Below, piece by piece: positions 33,776 through 45,849 of a stretch of DNA of 64,000 nucleotides (positions are counted from its first letter, which is position 1; every line of letters starts with the position of its first letter). The DNA comes from an uncultured Anaeromyxobacter sp. (GTDB taxonomy: Bacteria; Myxococcota; Myxococcia; Myxococcales; Anaeromyxobacteraceae). The notes beneath the pieces are model-generated. The model did not search any database and was not told the origin of the DNA. It saw only the letters and a program-made list of their open reading frames with translations. Location: assembly GCA_903874275.1 (NCBI GenBank), contig CAIQRS010000109.1, forward strand, positions 62,001 to 126,000. The letters run 5' to 3'. The position numbers and the translations under genes are program-made.

Positions 33776-36700
33776 ATGACGACGGGGCTACCGGAGAAGC
33801 AGGGACTCTACGACCCGGCCAACGAGCACGACGCCTGTGGCTTCGGCTTCGTGGTGGACATCGCTGGGCGGAAGTCCCACGCCATCGTACAGCAGGCGCT
33901 CCAGGTGCTCGTCAACCTCGAGCACCGCGGCGCCGCCGGCGCCGAGAAGAACACCGGCGACGGCGCCGGCATCCTGCTCCAGAACCCCGACGCCTTCCTC
34001 CGCAAGGAGGCCACCAGGCTCTCCATCGCTCTGCCGCGCCCCGGCCGCTACGCCGCAGGCATGGTCTTCCTGCCCGCCGACGCCCCCAGCCGCGCCGCCT
34101 GCGAGAGAAAGCTCGAGGACGCCGTCCGTGCCGAGGGGCAGCTCGTCCTGGGCTGGCGCGACGTCCCCTGGGACTCGTCCACGCTGGGTGACATGGCCAA
34201 GTCCAGCCAGCCGGTCATCCGCCAGCTCCTGGTGGGCGCCGGCGCGGTGGCCGACGACGTGATGGCCTTCGAGCGCAAGCTCTACGTGATCCGGCGCATG
34301 GCCAAGAAGTCCATCCTCCGCTCCAACATCCCCGGGCGGCGCGAGTTCTACGTGGCGAGCCTCTCCTGCCGCACCGTCGTCTACAAGGGCATGCTGAACG
34401 CCGGCCAGCTCCGCGAGTTCTACCCCGACCTGTCGGATCCGGAGATGGCGTCGGCCATCGCCATGGTGCACTCCCGCTTCTCCACCAACACCTTCCCGTC
34501 CTGGTCGCGCGCCCACCCGTACCGGTTCATCTCCCACAACGGCGAGATCAACACGCTGCGCGGCAACATCAACTGGATGCACGCGCGCCAGAGCCAGATG
34601 GCGTCGAAGCTCTTCGGCGAGGATCTCAAGAAGGTCCTCACCGTCGTGGACACCGAAGGCTCCGACTCGGCCATGTTCGACAACGTGCTCGAGCTCCTGC
34701 ACCTCTCGGGGCGCTCGCTCCCGCACGCCATGATGATGATGGTCCCCGAGCCCTGGGCCAAGCACGAGTCGATGAGCCCGGAGAAGAAGGCCTTCTACGA
34801 GTTCCATTCCTGCCTGATGGAGCCCTGGGACGGTCCGGCCTCCATCGCCTTCACCGACGGCGAGATCGTGGGCGCCACCCTGGACCGCAACGGCCTGCGG
34901 CCGGCCCGCTACTACGTCACCCACGACGGCCTGGTGGTCATGGCCTCCGAGGTGGGCGTGCTCGACATCCCGGTCGAGAACGTGAAGCAGAAGGGGCGGC
35001 TGCAGCCGGGGCGCATGTTCCTCGTGGACACCCGCGAGAAGCGCATCGTCCCCGACGACGAGCTGAAGCAGCGCGTCGCCTCGGCCGAGCCCTACGCCGC
35101 GTGGTTGAAGGAGTACCTTGTCAAGCTCGAGGACCTGCCGGCGCCCCCCTCGGTGCACCTGCCGGATCACGAGACCGTGCTGCGCCGCCAGGAAACTTAT
35201 GGCTACACCGCCGAGGATCTGAAGACGATCATCAACCCCATGGCCACCACCGGCGGCGAGCCGCTCGGCTCCATGGGCACCGACACGCCGCTGGCGGTCC
35301 TCTCCGAGAAGCCGCAGCTCCTCTACGGCTACTTCAAGCAGCTCTTCGCCCAGGTGACCAACCCTCCCGTGGACGCCATCCGCGAGGAGATCATCATGGG
35401 GATCGAGACCGCGGTCGGACCCGAGGGCAACATGCTCGAGCCCACCCCGGAGGCCTGCCGGCAGCTGGAAGTGCCCACGCCCGTCCTCACCAACGAGGAC
35501 CTGGAGCGGTTGCGGGCGCTCGACGGCGGCCCCCGCAGCCGGGGGTTCCGGTCCATCACCATCCCGGCCCTCTTCCCCGTCGCCGACGGCGGCGCCGGCC
35601 TGCGCCGGTCCATCGAGGTCATGCAGGTGCAGGCGTCCGAGGCCATCGCCGAGGGGCACAACCTGCTCATCATCTCCGACCGCGGCCATGACGAGTGGGA
35701 CGCGCCCATCCCGGCGCTGCTCGCGGTCTCGGCGGTGCACCACCACCTGCTCCGCGAGGGCACGCGCACCCGGGTGGGCATCGTGGTCGAGTCGGGCGAG
35801 CCCCGCGAGGTGCACCACTTCGCCATGCTCATCGGCTACGGCGCCAGCGCCGTGAACCCGTATCTCGCCTTCGAGACCATCGACGACCAGGTTCGCCAGG
35901 GGCTCATCCCCGGGCCGGCCGCCAAGGCCGAGAAGAGGTACATCAAGGCCGTCAACAAGGGGATCTCGAAGGTCATCTCCAAGATGGGGATCTCCACCAT
36001 CCAGAGCTACCACGGCGCCCAGGTCTTCGAGGCGGTGGGGCTGAACCAGGACTTCATCGACGAGTACTTCACCTGGACCTCGAGCCGCATCGGCGGGGTG
36101 GGCATCGACGTGGTGGCCCGCGAGGTGAAGGAGCGCCACTACCGTGCCTACCCGCCGCGCGCCATCCGCCACACCACGCTGGGCACCGGGGGGCAGTACC
36201 AGTTCCGCGCCGACGGCGAGTACCACCTCTTCAACCCGGAGACGGTGCACCGGCTCCAGCACGCCTGCAGGACCGGAAGCTACGCGGCCTACAAGGAGTA
36301 CGCCGCGCTGGTGAACAACCAGTCGAAGACCATCTGCACGCTGCGCGGCCTCATGGACTTCCGGCCCGGCGCCCGGCCGGTGCCGCTCGCCGAGGTCGAG
36401 TCGGTGGAAGCCATCCTCCGGCGCTTCAAGACCGGCGCCATGAGCTACGGCTCCATCTCCAAGGAGGCGCACGAGTCGCTGGCCGTTGCGATGAACCGCA
36501 TCGGCGGCAAGTCCAACACCGGCGAGGGTGGGGAGGACCCGGCCCGCTTCCAGCCCATGCCAAACGGGGACTCGAAGAACAGCGCCATCAAGCAGGTGGC
36601 CTCGGCCCGCTTCGGCGTCACCAGCGAATACCTGGTGCAGGCCAAGGAGCTGCAGATCAAGGTCGCCCAGGGTGCCAAGCCCGGCGAGGGCGGGCAGCTC

Positions 36701-38380
36701 CCCGGCCACAAGGTCTATCCGTGGATCGCCAAGGTCCGCCACTCCACCCCGGGTGTGGGGCTCATCTCCCCCCCGCCCCACCACGACATCTACTCCATCG
36801 AGGACCTGGCCCAGCTGATCCACGACCTCAAGAACGCCAACCGTGGCGCGCGGGTCTCGGTGAAGCTGGTGGCCGAGGTGGGGGTCGGGACCATCGCCGC
36901 CGGCGTGGCCAAGGCCCACGCCGACGTGATCCTCATCTCCGGCTACGACGGGGGGACGGGCGCCTCGCCGCTCACCTCCATCAAGCACGCCGGCATCCCC
37001 TGGGAACTCGGTCTCGCCGAGGCCCACCAAGTCCTGCTCCTCAACAACCTGCGCTCCCGGGTCACCGTGGAGGCCGACGGCCAGCTCAAGACCGGCCGTG
37101 ACGTGGCGGTGGCCGCGCTGCTCGGCGCCGAGGAGTTCGGTTTCGCCACCGCGCCGCTGGTGGTCCTGGGCTGCATCATGATGCGGGTCTGCCACCTCAA
37201 CACCTGCCCGGTCGGCGTCGCCACGCAGGACCCGGAGCTCCGCAAGCGCTTCACCGGCGACCCGGCGCACGTGGTGAACTTCATGCGCTTCGTGGCCACC
37301 GAGCTGCGCGAGTACATGGCCGAGCTGGGGTTCCGCACCATCGACGAGATGGTGGGCCACCCGGAGCGGCTGGAGATGCGCCGCGCCGTGGACCACTGGA
37401 AGGCCCGGAACCTCGACTTCTCCCGCATCCTCTTCCAGCCCCGGGTGCCCAAGGAGTGGTCGCGCACCTGCCAGATCGCCCAGGACCACGGCATCGATCA
37501 GTCGCTCGACGTGACGAAGCTCCTCGATCTGTGCCGCCCGGCCGTCGAGCACGGGAAGAGGGTCGAGGCGGTCGTCCCCATCCGCAACGTGAACCGGGTC
37601 GTCGGCACGATCACTGGCAGTGAAGTGACGCGTCGCTGGGGTCCCGAGGGGCTCCCCGACGACACCATCCGGCTCACCTTCCAGGGCTCGGCCGGGCAGA
37701 GCTTCGGCGCCTTCATCCCTCCCGGGATGACGCTCGTGCTCGAGGGGGACGCCAACGACTACATCGGCAAGGGGCTCTCGGGCGGGCGCATCGTGGTCCG
37801 GCCCCCGGCGGGAGCCACCTTCGTCGCCGAGGAGAACGTCATCATCGGCAACGTGGCCTTCTACGGGGCCACCGCCGGAGAGGCCTTCATCCGCGGCGTG
37901 GCCGGCGAGCGCTTCTGCGTCCGCAACTCCGGCGCCACCGCGGTGGTCGAGGGGGTGGGCGACCACGGCTGCGAGTACATGACCGGCGGCACGGTGGTGG
38001 TGCTCGGAAGGACCGGGCGCAACTTCGCGGCGGGCATGTCGGGCGGCATCGCCTACGTGCTCGACGAGGGCGGCGCCCTCGGGAAGGTGCTCAACCGGGA
38101 GATGGTCGATTCGGAGCCGCTCTCCGACCGGGCCGAGATCGCGGCGCTGCGCTCCCTCGTCGAGCGCCACGTCGGGCTCACCGGCTCGGCGCTTGGCCAG
38201 CGCTTGCTCGACTCCTGGCCGGAGGCCGCCGCCCGTTTCGCGCGGGTGGTGCCCAACGACTACCGGCGGGTGCTGGAGGCCCAGGCCCGCATGCGGGCCA
38301 GGGGGCTCTCGCCCGCCGAGGCGGAGATGGCGGCGTTCGAGGAGAACGCGCGGGACGAAGCGCGCGTCGGGGGCAACTGA
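33776..38380 (+). CDS. gltB: Glutamate synthase (NADPH) large subunit
   Basis: The 1534-aa protein has the standard GltB order. The N-terminal class II glutaminase domain has EHDACGFGF with Cys21, which becomes the N-terminal nucleophile after propeptide removal. A central domain is followed by the FMN-binding synthase domain, with [44 protein letters not shown] and [12 protein letters not shown]. Cysteines 1133, 1139 and 1144 (C-x5-C-x4-C) hold the 3Fe-4S cluster. The C-terminal GXGXG beta-helix domain includes GGTVVVLG. It makes glutamate from glutamine and 2-oxoglutarate. The internal ATG 33776 is chosen because the residues before it are unlike the family. Two bases separate it from gltD. 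Confidence 0.97.
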   Translation: MTTGLPEKQGLYDPANEHDACGFGFVVDIAGRKSHAIVQQALQVLVNLEHRGAAGAEKNTGDGAGILLQNPDAFLRKEATRLSIALPRPGRYAAGMVFLPADAPSRAACERKLEDAVRAEGQLVLGWRDVPWDSSTLGDMAKSSQPVIRQLLVGAGAVADDVMAFERKLYVIRRMAKKSILRSNIPGRREFYVASLSCRTVVYKGMLNAGQLREFYPDLSDPEMASAIAMVHSRFSTNTFPSWSRAHPYRFISHNGEINTLRGNINWMHARQSQMASKLFGEDLKKVLTVVDTEGSDSAMFDNVLELLHLSGRSLPHAMMMMVPEPWAKHESMSPEKKAFYEFHSCLMEPWDGPASIAFTDGEIVGATLDRNGLRPARYYVTHDGLVVMASEVGVLDIPVENVKQKGRLQPGRMFLVDTREKRIVPDDELKQRVASAEPYAAWLKEYLVKLEDLPAPPSVHLPDHETVLRRQETYGYTAEDLKTIINPMATTGGEPLGSMGTDTPLAVLSEKPQLLYGYFKQLFAQVTNPPVDAIREEIIMGIETAVGPEGNMLEPTPEACRQLEVPTPVLTNEDLERLRALDGGPRSRGFRSITIPALFPVADGGAGLRRSIEVMQVQASEAIAEGHNLLIISDRGHDEWDAPIPALLAVSAVHHHLLREGTRTRVGIVVESGEPREVHHFAMLIGYGASAVNPYLAFETIDDQVRQGLIPGPAAKAEKRYIKAVNKGISKVISKMGISTIQSYHGAQVFEAVGLNQDFIDEYFTWTSSRIGGVGIDVVAREVKERHYRAYPPRAIRHTTLGTGGQYQFRADGEYHLFNPETVHRLQHACRTGSYAAYKEYAALVNNQSKTICTLRGLMDFRPGARPVPLAEVESVEAILRRFKTGAMSYGSISKEAHESLAVAMNRIGGKSNTGEGGEDPARFQPMPNGDSKNSAIKQVASARFGVTSEYLVQAKELQIKVAQGAKPGEGGQLPGHKVYPWIAKVRHSTPGVGLISPPPHHDIYSIEDLAQLIHDLKNANRGARVSVKLVAEVGVGTIAAGVAKAHADVILISGYDGGTGASPLTSIKHAGIPWELGLAEAHQVLLLNNLRSRVTVEADGQLKTGRDVAVAALLGAEEFGFATAPLVVLGCIMMRVCHLNTCPVGVATQDPELRKRFTGDPAHVVNFMRFVATELREYMAELGFRTIDEMVGHPERLEMRRAVDHWKARNLDFSRILFQPRVPKEWSRTCQIAQDHGIDQSLDVTKLLDLCRPAVEHGKRVEAVVPIRNVNRVVGTITGSEVTRRWGPEGLPDDTIRLTFQGSAGQSFGAFIPPGMTLVLEGDANDYIGKGLSGGRIVVRPPAGATFVAEENVIIGNVAFYGATAGEAFIRGVAGERFCVRNSGATAVVEGVGDHGCEYMTGGTVVVLGRTGRNFAAGMSGGIAYVLDEGGALGKVLNREMVDSEPLSDRAEIAALRSLVERHVGLTGSALGQRLLDSWPEAAARFARVVPNDYRRVLEAQARMRARGLSPAEAEMAAFEENARDEARVGGN

Positions 38381-38382
38381 CG

Positions 38383-39873
38383 ATGGGCAAGCCTACGGGA
38401 TTCATGGAGTACGAGCGGGAACCGGCCCACGACCGGGCCCCCGCGGAGCGCGTCAAGGACTGGAACGAGTTCCACCCCCCGGTCCCCGACGAGACGCTGC
38501 GCATCCAGGGGGCGCGCTGCATGGACTGCGGGCTTCCCTTCTGCCACACCGGCAAGCTCATCGCCGGGATGGCCTCCGGGTGCCCCATCAACAACCTCAT
38601 CCCCGAGTGGAACGACCTGGTGTACAAGGGGCAGTGGCAGGAGGCGCTCATCCGCCTCCAGAAGACCAACAACTTCGCCGAGTTCACCGGGCGTGTCTGC
38701 CCGGCCCCCTGCGAGGGCTCCTGCACGGTGGGGATGAACGGCGACGCCGTCACCATCAAGTCCATCGAGGTCTCCATCATCGACCGGGCCTTCGCCGAGG
38801 GGTGGGTGAAGCCCGACCGTCCGCAGACCCGCACCGGCTTCAAGGTGGCGGTCATCGGCAGCGGCCCGGCGGGCCTGGCCTGCGCCGCCCAGCTGAACCG
38901 CGCCGGCCACCTGGTGACCGTCTTCGAGCGCGCCGACCGGGTGGGAGGCCTGCTCATGTACGGCATCCCCAACATGAAGCTCGACAAGGGGATCGTGCAG
39001 CGGCGCGTGAACTTGATGGCCGACTCCGGCATCCGCTTCATCACCGGCACCGAGGTGGGCACGCACATCCCCGTGCGCCGCATCCTGAACGACTACGACG
39101 CGGCGGTGCTCTGCATCGGGGCCACCAAGGCGCGCGACCTGTCGGTGGACGGCCGCAGCCTCCATGGCATCCACCTGGCCATGGACTTCCTCTCGAAGAA
39201 CACCCGCAGCCTGCTCGACTCCGGGCTCGGCGACGGGCGCTACATCAGCGCCGCCGGCCGCGACGTGGTGGTCATCGGCGGCGGCGACACCGGCACCGAC
39301 TGCGTGGGGACCTCGATCCGGCACGGCGCCCGCAGCGTCACCCAGTTCGAGATCCTCCCCCAGTCGCCCGCGCGGCGCGCCGCCGACAACCCGTGGCCCC
39401 AGTGGCCCAGGATCCACCGGACCGACTACGGGCAGGAGGAGGCCGCCGCCCTCTTCGGCAAGGACCCGCGCATCTTCGGCATCTCCACCAAGAAGTTCGT
39501 GGGAGACGCCCAGGGGCGCGTGAAGGAGCTGCACACCGTCCGCGTCGAGTGGGTGAAGGACGCCGAGGGGCGCTTCGGACCGAAGGAGATCCCCGGCTCC
39601 GAGCAGGTGGTGAAGGCCGACCTGGTGCTGCTCGCGCTGGGGTTCACCGGCCCGGAGCGGACCGGCGCAGTCGCCGAGCTGGGCGTCAAGCTCGACGAGC
39701 GGGGCAACGTGTGGACGGACGACGAGAAGTCCACCAGCGTTCCCGGGGTCTTCGCCGCGGGCGACGCGTCGCGGGGGCAGTCGCTCGTGGTCTGGGCAAT
39801 CCAGGAGGGGAGGCGGGCGGCGCGAGGCGTCGATCGGTTCCTCATGCAGGGCGAGAGCTACCTGCCGGGGTAG
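38383..39873 (+). CDS. gltD: Glutamate synthase (NADPH) small subunit
   Basis: The 496-aa protein is a typical GltD flavoprotein. The N-terminal Fe-S part has RCMDCGLPFC (Cys46, 49, 54), CPINNLIPEWN, and VCPAPCEGSC. The FAD-binding domain has VAVIGSGPAGLACAAQLNRA, VGGLLMYGIPNMKL, and the NADPH-binding part VVVIGGGDTGTDC. GVFAAGDASRGQSLVVWAI marks the C-terminal FAD contact. It passes electrons from NADPH to GltB. The gene starts two bases after the gltB stop, so the pair is an operon. Length is close to the usual 470-490 aa. Nothing unusual is seen. Confidence 0.97.
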   Translation: MGKPTGFMEYEREPAHDRAPAERVKDWNEFHPPVPDETLRIQGARCMDCGLPFCHTGKLIAGMASGCPINNLIPEWNDLVYKGQWQEALIRLQKTNNFAEFTGRVCPAPCEGSCTVGMNGDAVTIKSIEVSIIDRAFAEGWVKPDRPQTRTGFKVAVIGSGPAGLACAAQLNRAGHLVTVFERADRVGGLLMYGIPNMKLDKGIVQRRVNLMADSGIRFITGTEVGTHIPVRRILNDYDAAVLCIGATKARDLSVDGRSLHGIHLAMDFLSKNTRSLLDSGLGDGRYISAAGRDVVVIGGGDTGTDCVGTSIRHGARSVTQFEILPQSPARRAADNPWPQWPRIHRTDYGQEEAAALFGKDPRIFGISTKKFVGDAQGRVKELHTVRVEWVKDAEGRFGPKEIPGSEQVVKADLVLLALGFTGPERTGAVAELGVKLDERGNVWTDDEKSTSVPGVFAAGDASRGQSLVVWAIQEGRRAARGVDRFLMQGESYLPG

Positions 39874-39929
39874 GTGCCCGGACGCCCCAGTGAAATATCC
39901 AGCCGTGCGGCGCGTAGGGAAGGGGGACC

Positions 39930-40127
39930 ATGGCCCGATTCCTCCTGTTCCTTCTGCTGCTCGCCCTCTGCTGGCCGCTGGCGCTCTTCGCGCTCGTGCT
40001 CTGGCCGATCGTCTGGCTCGTCTCGATCCCCCTCAGGATCCTGGGGATCGCGTTCGAGGGGGTATTTGCGCTCCTGCGCGCGGTGGTCATGCTCCCGGCG
40101 CGGGTGCTCGGGGGCGGAAGGGCGTAG
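39930..40127 (+). CDS. Small hydrophobic membrane protein (65 aa)
   Basis: The sequence starts MARFLLFLLLLALCWPLALF and carries two hydrophobic helices separated by WPIVWLVSIPLRILG. An AGGGGG stretch precedes the ATG by two to eight bases. It follows gltD after 56 bases and may be cotranscribed. Small membrane proteins of this kind are common in myxobacteria; I recognise no family and claim no function. Codon use is typical for the window, which supports it as a gene. Confidence 0.6.
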   Translation: MARFLLFLLLLALCWPLALFALVLWPIVWLVSIPLRILGIAFEGVFALLRAVVMLPARVLGGGRA

Positions 40128-40128
40128 G

Positions 40129-40142
40129 GGGCTTCGGAGCCC
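40129..40142 (+). terminator. Short hairpin after the small membrane protein
   Basis: GGGCT-TCGG-AGCCC forms a five-base-pair stem directly after the stop. No T-run follows, and the pairing is short. It lies between convergent genes. Confidence 0.25.
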
Positions 40143-40248
40143 GGGAGCCTGAAGGGACTCGTCCAGGTGCGTGAACGATCGGTGCCGCAGCCGTGCCGTA
40201 TCCGAAAGGACCGTCTCGTACCGGGCCTTCAGCGCGGGCCCGGGCGGC

Positions 40249-40722
40249 CTACCGCGCCGCGAAGGTTCCGCAACTGGTCGTCACCATGGCCGAGAGGGCG
40301 AGCGTTCCATTCACGAGCGCGTACCCGCTCCCCGGGGTGATCGTCACAGAAACCACCTTCTCCGGCCCGACCGTCACGGCGCTTGCGATCGACTTCGTGG
40401 CATCGGCCGAGCTCGTCGCGACGACGTGGTATGTGCCCGCAGTCGAAGGTGCCGTGTAGACCCCCCCACCCGTGATGGCCCCGCCAGCAGCGCCCTCCTG
40501 GATCGACCAGACGACGCCCGGGTCGGACGACCCGGTCACCGCGGCGCTGAAGGCACTGGTCTGGCAGGCGTCGAGGACGGTGGACCCTGGGGATAGAGTG
40601 ACCACGATCCCGGTCGGGGCGGCCTGGACCGGACTCGACGGAGCGCTATTGCCGCCGCAGCCCGTGAGGGTCGCGACGAGGAGAAGCAGAACCTGGCTGA
40701 GTGAAGCTCTTCTTGCCGCCAC
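40249..40722 (-). CDS. Ig-like lipoprotein (small)
   Basis: The 157-aa protein starts with GTG 40722, preceded by GGAAGGAG. Its lipobox ATLTGC gives Cys22. One Ig-like domain of about 80 residues has VVWSIQEGAAGGAITGGGVY and TAPSTAGTYHVVATSSADAT. A C-terminal piece of about 30 residues ends LSAMVTTSCGTFAAR, nearly the same as the end of the large Ig lipoprotein at 31851. The order, one complete domain followed by the same broken repeat, suggests a common ancestor with domain loss or gain. It is likely exported and anchored in a membrane. Its role is not known. Confidence 0.72.
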   Translation of the reverse strand: MAARRASLSQVLLLLVATLTGCGGNSAPSSPVQAAPTGIVVTLSPGSTVLDACQTSAFSAAVTGSSDPGVVWSIQEGAAGGAITGGGVYTAPSTAGTYHVVATSSADATKSIASAVTVGPEKVVSVTITPGSGYALVNGTLALSAMVTTSCGTFAAR

Positions 40723-40845
40723 ACGACTCCTTCCCGGGTTGACCGATCATTTCCCACGAACCAGGGGATCTATCTAGACACTTTGGAGTGAGGGGAAATT
40801 GTAGGAAAGGGTATGAAGCCTGGATACTTGGAGCCCGAGGTGCCA

Positions 40846-40857
40846 CTCGATATCGAG
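40846..40857. repeat. 12-bp palindrome CTCGATATCGAG
   Basis: This perfect inverted repeat lies between the MFS gene stop and the start of the small Ig lipoprotein, 124 bases from the latter's GTG. It could be an operator; the sequence is also easily formed by chance. Confidence 0.2.
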
Positions 40858-40871
40858 CACTCCAACGGGGG

Positions 40872-42128
40872 CTACCTCCCCCTCCCGCCACGTCCAGTAC
40901 GACCAGGGACCGACTTCGCATCCCCCGGCCCCCTCACCACAACCGGCAGCAGCACCGCCACCAGGAGCACCCCCGCGGTCACCGGAAGCGCCCCGGCGAA
41001 CGAGCCGGTCCGGTCCTTCACGACGGCCACGAACCCCGGCCCCGCCACCCCCGCCAGGCTCCAGGCCAGCAGCACCCACCCGTAGTTCACGCCCAGGTGG
41101 CGGGTCCCGAACCAGTCCGCCACCAGCGACGGCATGACCCCGAAGCCCCCTCCGTAGCAGAGGAGGACCAGCGCGAAGAGCGGCGCCACCACCCAAATCG
41201 AGTGAAGCCGGCCGACCACCACGAACACCGCCACCTGGAGCAGGTAGATCGCCGCGAAGGCCGCGCGCCGCCCGATCCGGTCGGACACCGCGCCCCAGAG
41301 GAAGCGCCCGACCGCGTTCGCCAGCGCGATGGTGCCGTACACCCCCGCCGCCACGGCCGGCGTGGCCCCGGTCAGCTCCCGCATGATGGGCACGGCGTTG
41401 GAGATGAAGAGGATGCCCGCAGTCACGTTGAGGAGGAGCATGCCGAAGGCCGCCCAGAACTGCGGCGTCCGGACCATCTCGCCCGGAGTGAAGTCCCCAC
41501 CGCCCCCCGCCGCGCCGGCCGTCGCCGGGGACGCCACGGGAGGATTGCGCACCAGCATCGCCCCCGCCCCGCCGAGAAGCGCGAACGCCACCCCGGAGAC
41601 CGTGAAGGCCCGCAGCACCGCTTCGGCCGCAGCCCCGCCCACCGCCGCCCCGCCCGCGAAGGCCGGGAACGACCGGAGCAGGTGCGCGTATCCGAAGGCC
41701 CCCAGCCCGAACCCGCCCACCACGAGCCCGCTGCCCAGCCCCCGCCGGTCGGGGAACCACTTGGTCACGGCCGCCACCGGCGTGACGTAGCCGAGCCCGA
41801 GTCCCAGCCCCCCGAGCACGCCGTAGGTGGCGCAGAGCCATGCAACTCCGAAGGTCGCCGTTCCGACGCCGGCGAGCAGGTTCCCCGCTCCCCAGAGGAG
41901 CGCACCCGTCACCGCCACCGGCCGCGGGCCCACGCGGTCCTGCCAGCGCCCGCCCAGCACCGCCCCCACGCCCAGGAAGAAGATGGCGATGGAGAAGGGC
42001 GCCGTGGCCTGCGCGCTGGTCCACCCGAACGCCGCCTGCAAGGGCTGGGTGAACACACTCCAGGCGTACACCGTCCCCAGGCACGCCATCAGGGCGACGC
42101 CGCCCGCGGCGACGAGCCAGCGGCTCAC
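40872..42128 (-). CDS. MFS transporter, oxalate/formate antiporter-like (OFA)
   Basis: The 418-aa protein has about twelve membrane helices. The N-terminus VSRWLVAAGGVALMACLGTV followed by YAWSVFTQPLQAAFGW is typical of OFA-family carriers. Loop motifs GGRWQDRVGPRP and GAVSDRIGRR mark the cytoplasmic loop 2-3 repeats of the MFS. It likely moves small carboxylates or related anions by exchange. The substrate cannot be seen. The GTG 42128 overlaps the TGA of the upstream helicase gene (GTGA), so the two are coupled, though they have no obvious shared job. Confidence 0.85.
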   Translation of the reverse strand: MSRWLVAAGGVALMACLGTVYAWSVFTQPLQAAFGWTSAQATAPFSIAIFFLGVGAVLGGRWQDRVGPRPVAVTGALLWGAGNLLAGVGTATFGVAWLCATYGVLGGLGLGLGYVTPVAAVTKWFPDRRGLGSGLVVGGFGLGAFGYAHLLRSFPAFAGGAAVGGAAAEAVLRAFTVSGVAFALLGGAGAMLVRNPPVASPATAGAAGGGGDFTPGEMVRTPQFWAAFGMLLLNVTAGILFISNAVPIMRELTGATPAVAAGVYGTIALANAVGRFLWGAVSDRIGRRAAFAAIYLLQVAVFVVVGRLHSIWVVAPLFALVLLCYGGGFGVMPSLVADWFGTRHLGVNYGWVLLAWSLAGVAGPGFVAVVKDRTGSFAGALPVTAGVLLVAVLLPVVVRGPGDAKSVPGRTGRGGRGR

Positions 42129-43777
42129 GGGTGGGGACGCTTCACCGGCTTCGCCTTGGCCTCCCGGGCCATCTCGATGCGCACGCCGGGCATCTTGGGA
42201 TCGGGACGGCGGGCCTTGGCCTCGAACCCGGCCGCGGCGTGGGCCGCGATCTCGAAGCGGGTCTCCCGCGGGAAGATCAGGATCTTGCCGATCTCGGCCC
42301 GGGTGACGTCGCCGCGCCGGCAGAGCAACGGCAGCAGCCACTTGGGATCGGCCTGGCGCTCCCGGCCGATGCCGATGGTGAACCAGACCCCCTCGATGGG
42401 CGCCGTGCGCCTCCCGACGGCCGGCCCCGCGGCGCGGGGAACCTGCCGGGCGGCGCGGGCCGTCTCCGGCAACTCCTCCGCGGCCGGCAAGCGGGCCCGC
42501 TCGCGCCGCAGCAGGGCGGCGGCGACGGACAGGGGCGCGCGGGACTCGAGGAGCCTCCGGGCCGCCTGCAGCTCCTCCTCGGAGGCTTCCCCGGCCAGGG
42601 TGGCCACGTCGGCGGCGAGACGCTCCTCGTCCCGGGCCCGGATCTCGTCGGCGGTGGGCACCGGCAGCCACTCGGCCTTGGCCCCCGCCATCTTGAGCAT
42701 CCGCTCCATCTTGAAGCGCTCGGCCGGGGTGGCCAGGAACACCGCGCGCCCCTTCTTCCCGGCGCGCCCGGTGCGCCCGCTGCGGTGCTGCAGCGCCTGC
42801 GGATCGCGGGGGATGTCGGCGTGGACCACCAGCTCGATGCCGGGCAGGTCGAGGCCGCGTGCGGCCACGTCGGTGGCCACGAGAACCCGCGCCCGCCCGT
42901 CCCGCAGGAGCTTGAGCGCCCTGGTCCTCTCACCCTGGGTGAGATCGCCGGCGATGCCCACCGCCTCGAAGCCCCGCTCGGAGAGGCTGGAGGCCATGTG
43001 GTGGGCCCCCTCGCGGGTGGCGCAGAAGACCAGCGCCCGCGCCGGGTCCTGGGCGCGCAGCACGTTGACGAGCGCGTGCTCCCGCTCCCGCTGGGCCACC
43101 ACGTGGCCGTGGAGCGCGATGTCGGCGTGGGCCTCGCCCGGCGGCGTGGCGGCCACCCGGGCCGCCTCCCGCGTGTACTTCTTGGCCAGCTCGAGGATGG
43201 GGCGGGGGAGGGTGGCCGAGAAGAGCACGGTCCGGCGGTCGCCGGGCGCCGCGCCCAGGATGGCCTCCAGCTCCTCGCGGAAGCCCATGTCGAGCATCTC
43301 GTCGGCCTCGTCGAGCACCAGCGCCCGGACCGCCGAGAGGTCGAGGTTCCTGCGCTCGATGTGGTCGCGCAGCCGGCCCGGCGTGCCCACCACCACGTGG
43401 GTCCCGGCGGCGAGCGCCCGGGCCTCCCGGCGGGGGTCCATGCCCCCGACGGTGGAGACCACCCGACCGCCCGCGTCGCCCAGCAGCCAGGAGAGCTCGC
43501 GCTGCACCTGCACCGCCAGCTCCCGGGTGGGCGCGATGACCAGCGCCAGCGGCGGGCCCGCCTCGCCGAAGGACGGGTCGCCCCCCAGCAGCGTGTCGGC
43601 CAGCAGGAGGCCGAAGGCCACGGTCTTGCCGGAGCCGGTGCGGGACGAGACCAGCAGGTCGCGCCCGGCGAGGGCGGATGCCATCACCTCCCGCTGCACG
43701 GGGGTGGGCTCGTCGTAGCCACGCGTGGCCAGGGAACGCCGGAGTGCGGGGTGGACGTCGAGGGTGGCGAAGCTCAT
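42125..43777 (-). CDS. DEAD-box RNA helicase with DbpA-like C-terminal domain
   Basis: The 550-aa protein has the helicase motifs in order: Q-motif PTPVQREVM, SRTGSGKT (Walker A), PTRELA, TPGRL, DEAD, SAT, ARALVFCATREGAHH, ATDVAARGLD and HRSGRTGRAG. A C-terminal domain with WFTIGIGRERQADPKWLLPL and LCRRGDVTRAEIGKIL followed by FEIA resembles the DbpA RNA-binding domain (PF03880). DbpA-type helicases help assemble the large ribosomal subunit. The extended middle region and basic tail (KPVKRPHP) are usual. It ends in a four-base overlap with the MFS gene. A link to ribosomes is known of the family; the exact target here is not. Confidence 0.92.
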   Translation of the reverse strand: MSFATLDVHPALRRSLATRGYDEPTPVQREVMASALAGRDLLVSSRTGSGKTVAFGLLLADTLLGGDPSFGEAGPPLALVIAPTRELAVQVQRELSWLLGDAGGRVVSTVGGMDPRREARALAAGTHVVVGTPGRLRDHIERRNLDLSAVRALVLDEADEMLDMGFREELEAILGAAPGDRRTVLFSATLPRPILELAKKYTREAARVAATPPGEAHADIALHGHVVAQREREHALVNVLRAQDPARALVFCATREGAHHMASSLSERGFEAVGIAGDLTQGERTRALKLLRDGRARVLVATDVAARGLDLPGIELVVHADIPRDPQALQHRSGRTGRAGKKGRAVFLATPAERFKMERMLKMAGAKAEWLPVPTADEIRARDEERLAADVATLAGEASEEELQAARRLLESRAPLSVAAALLRRERARLPAAEELPETARAARQVPRAAGPAVGRRTAPIEGVWFTIGIGRERQADPKWLLPLLCRRGDVTRAEIGKILIFPRETRFEIAAHAAAGFEAKARRPDPKMPGVRIEMAREAKAKPVKRPHP

Positions 43778-43790
43778 GGCCGGATCTCTA

Positions 43791-45782
<1,992 letters not shown>

Positions 45783-45849
45783 TCGGTTCACACTTCTTCA
45801 CCCAGGATCCTCGTGGAGGCAAGGGGGGGCGCGACTATGATGCGCCCCG

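Noticed and set aside
33788-38170. Very long open frame (1460 codons) on the minus strand opposite gltB
   Set aside because: It mirrors the codon structure of gltB, as is usual in GC-rich genes. The peptide is rich in Gly, Val, His and Asp with no family motif, while gltB has all catalytic motifs.
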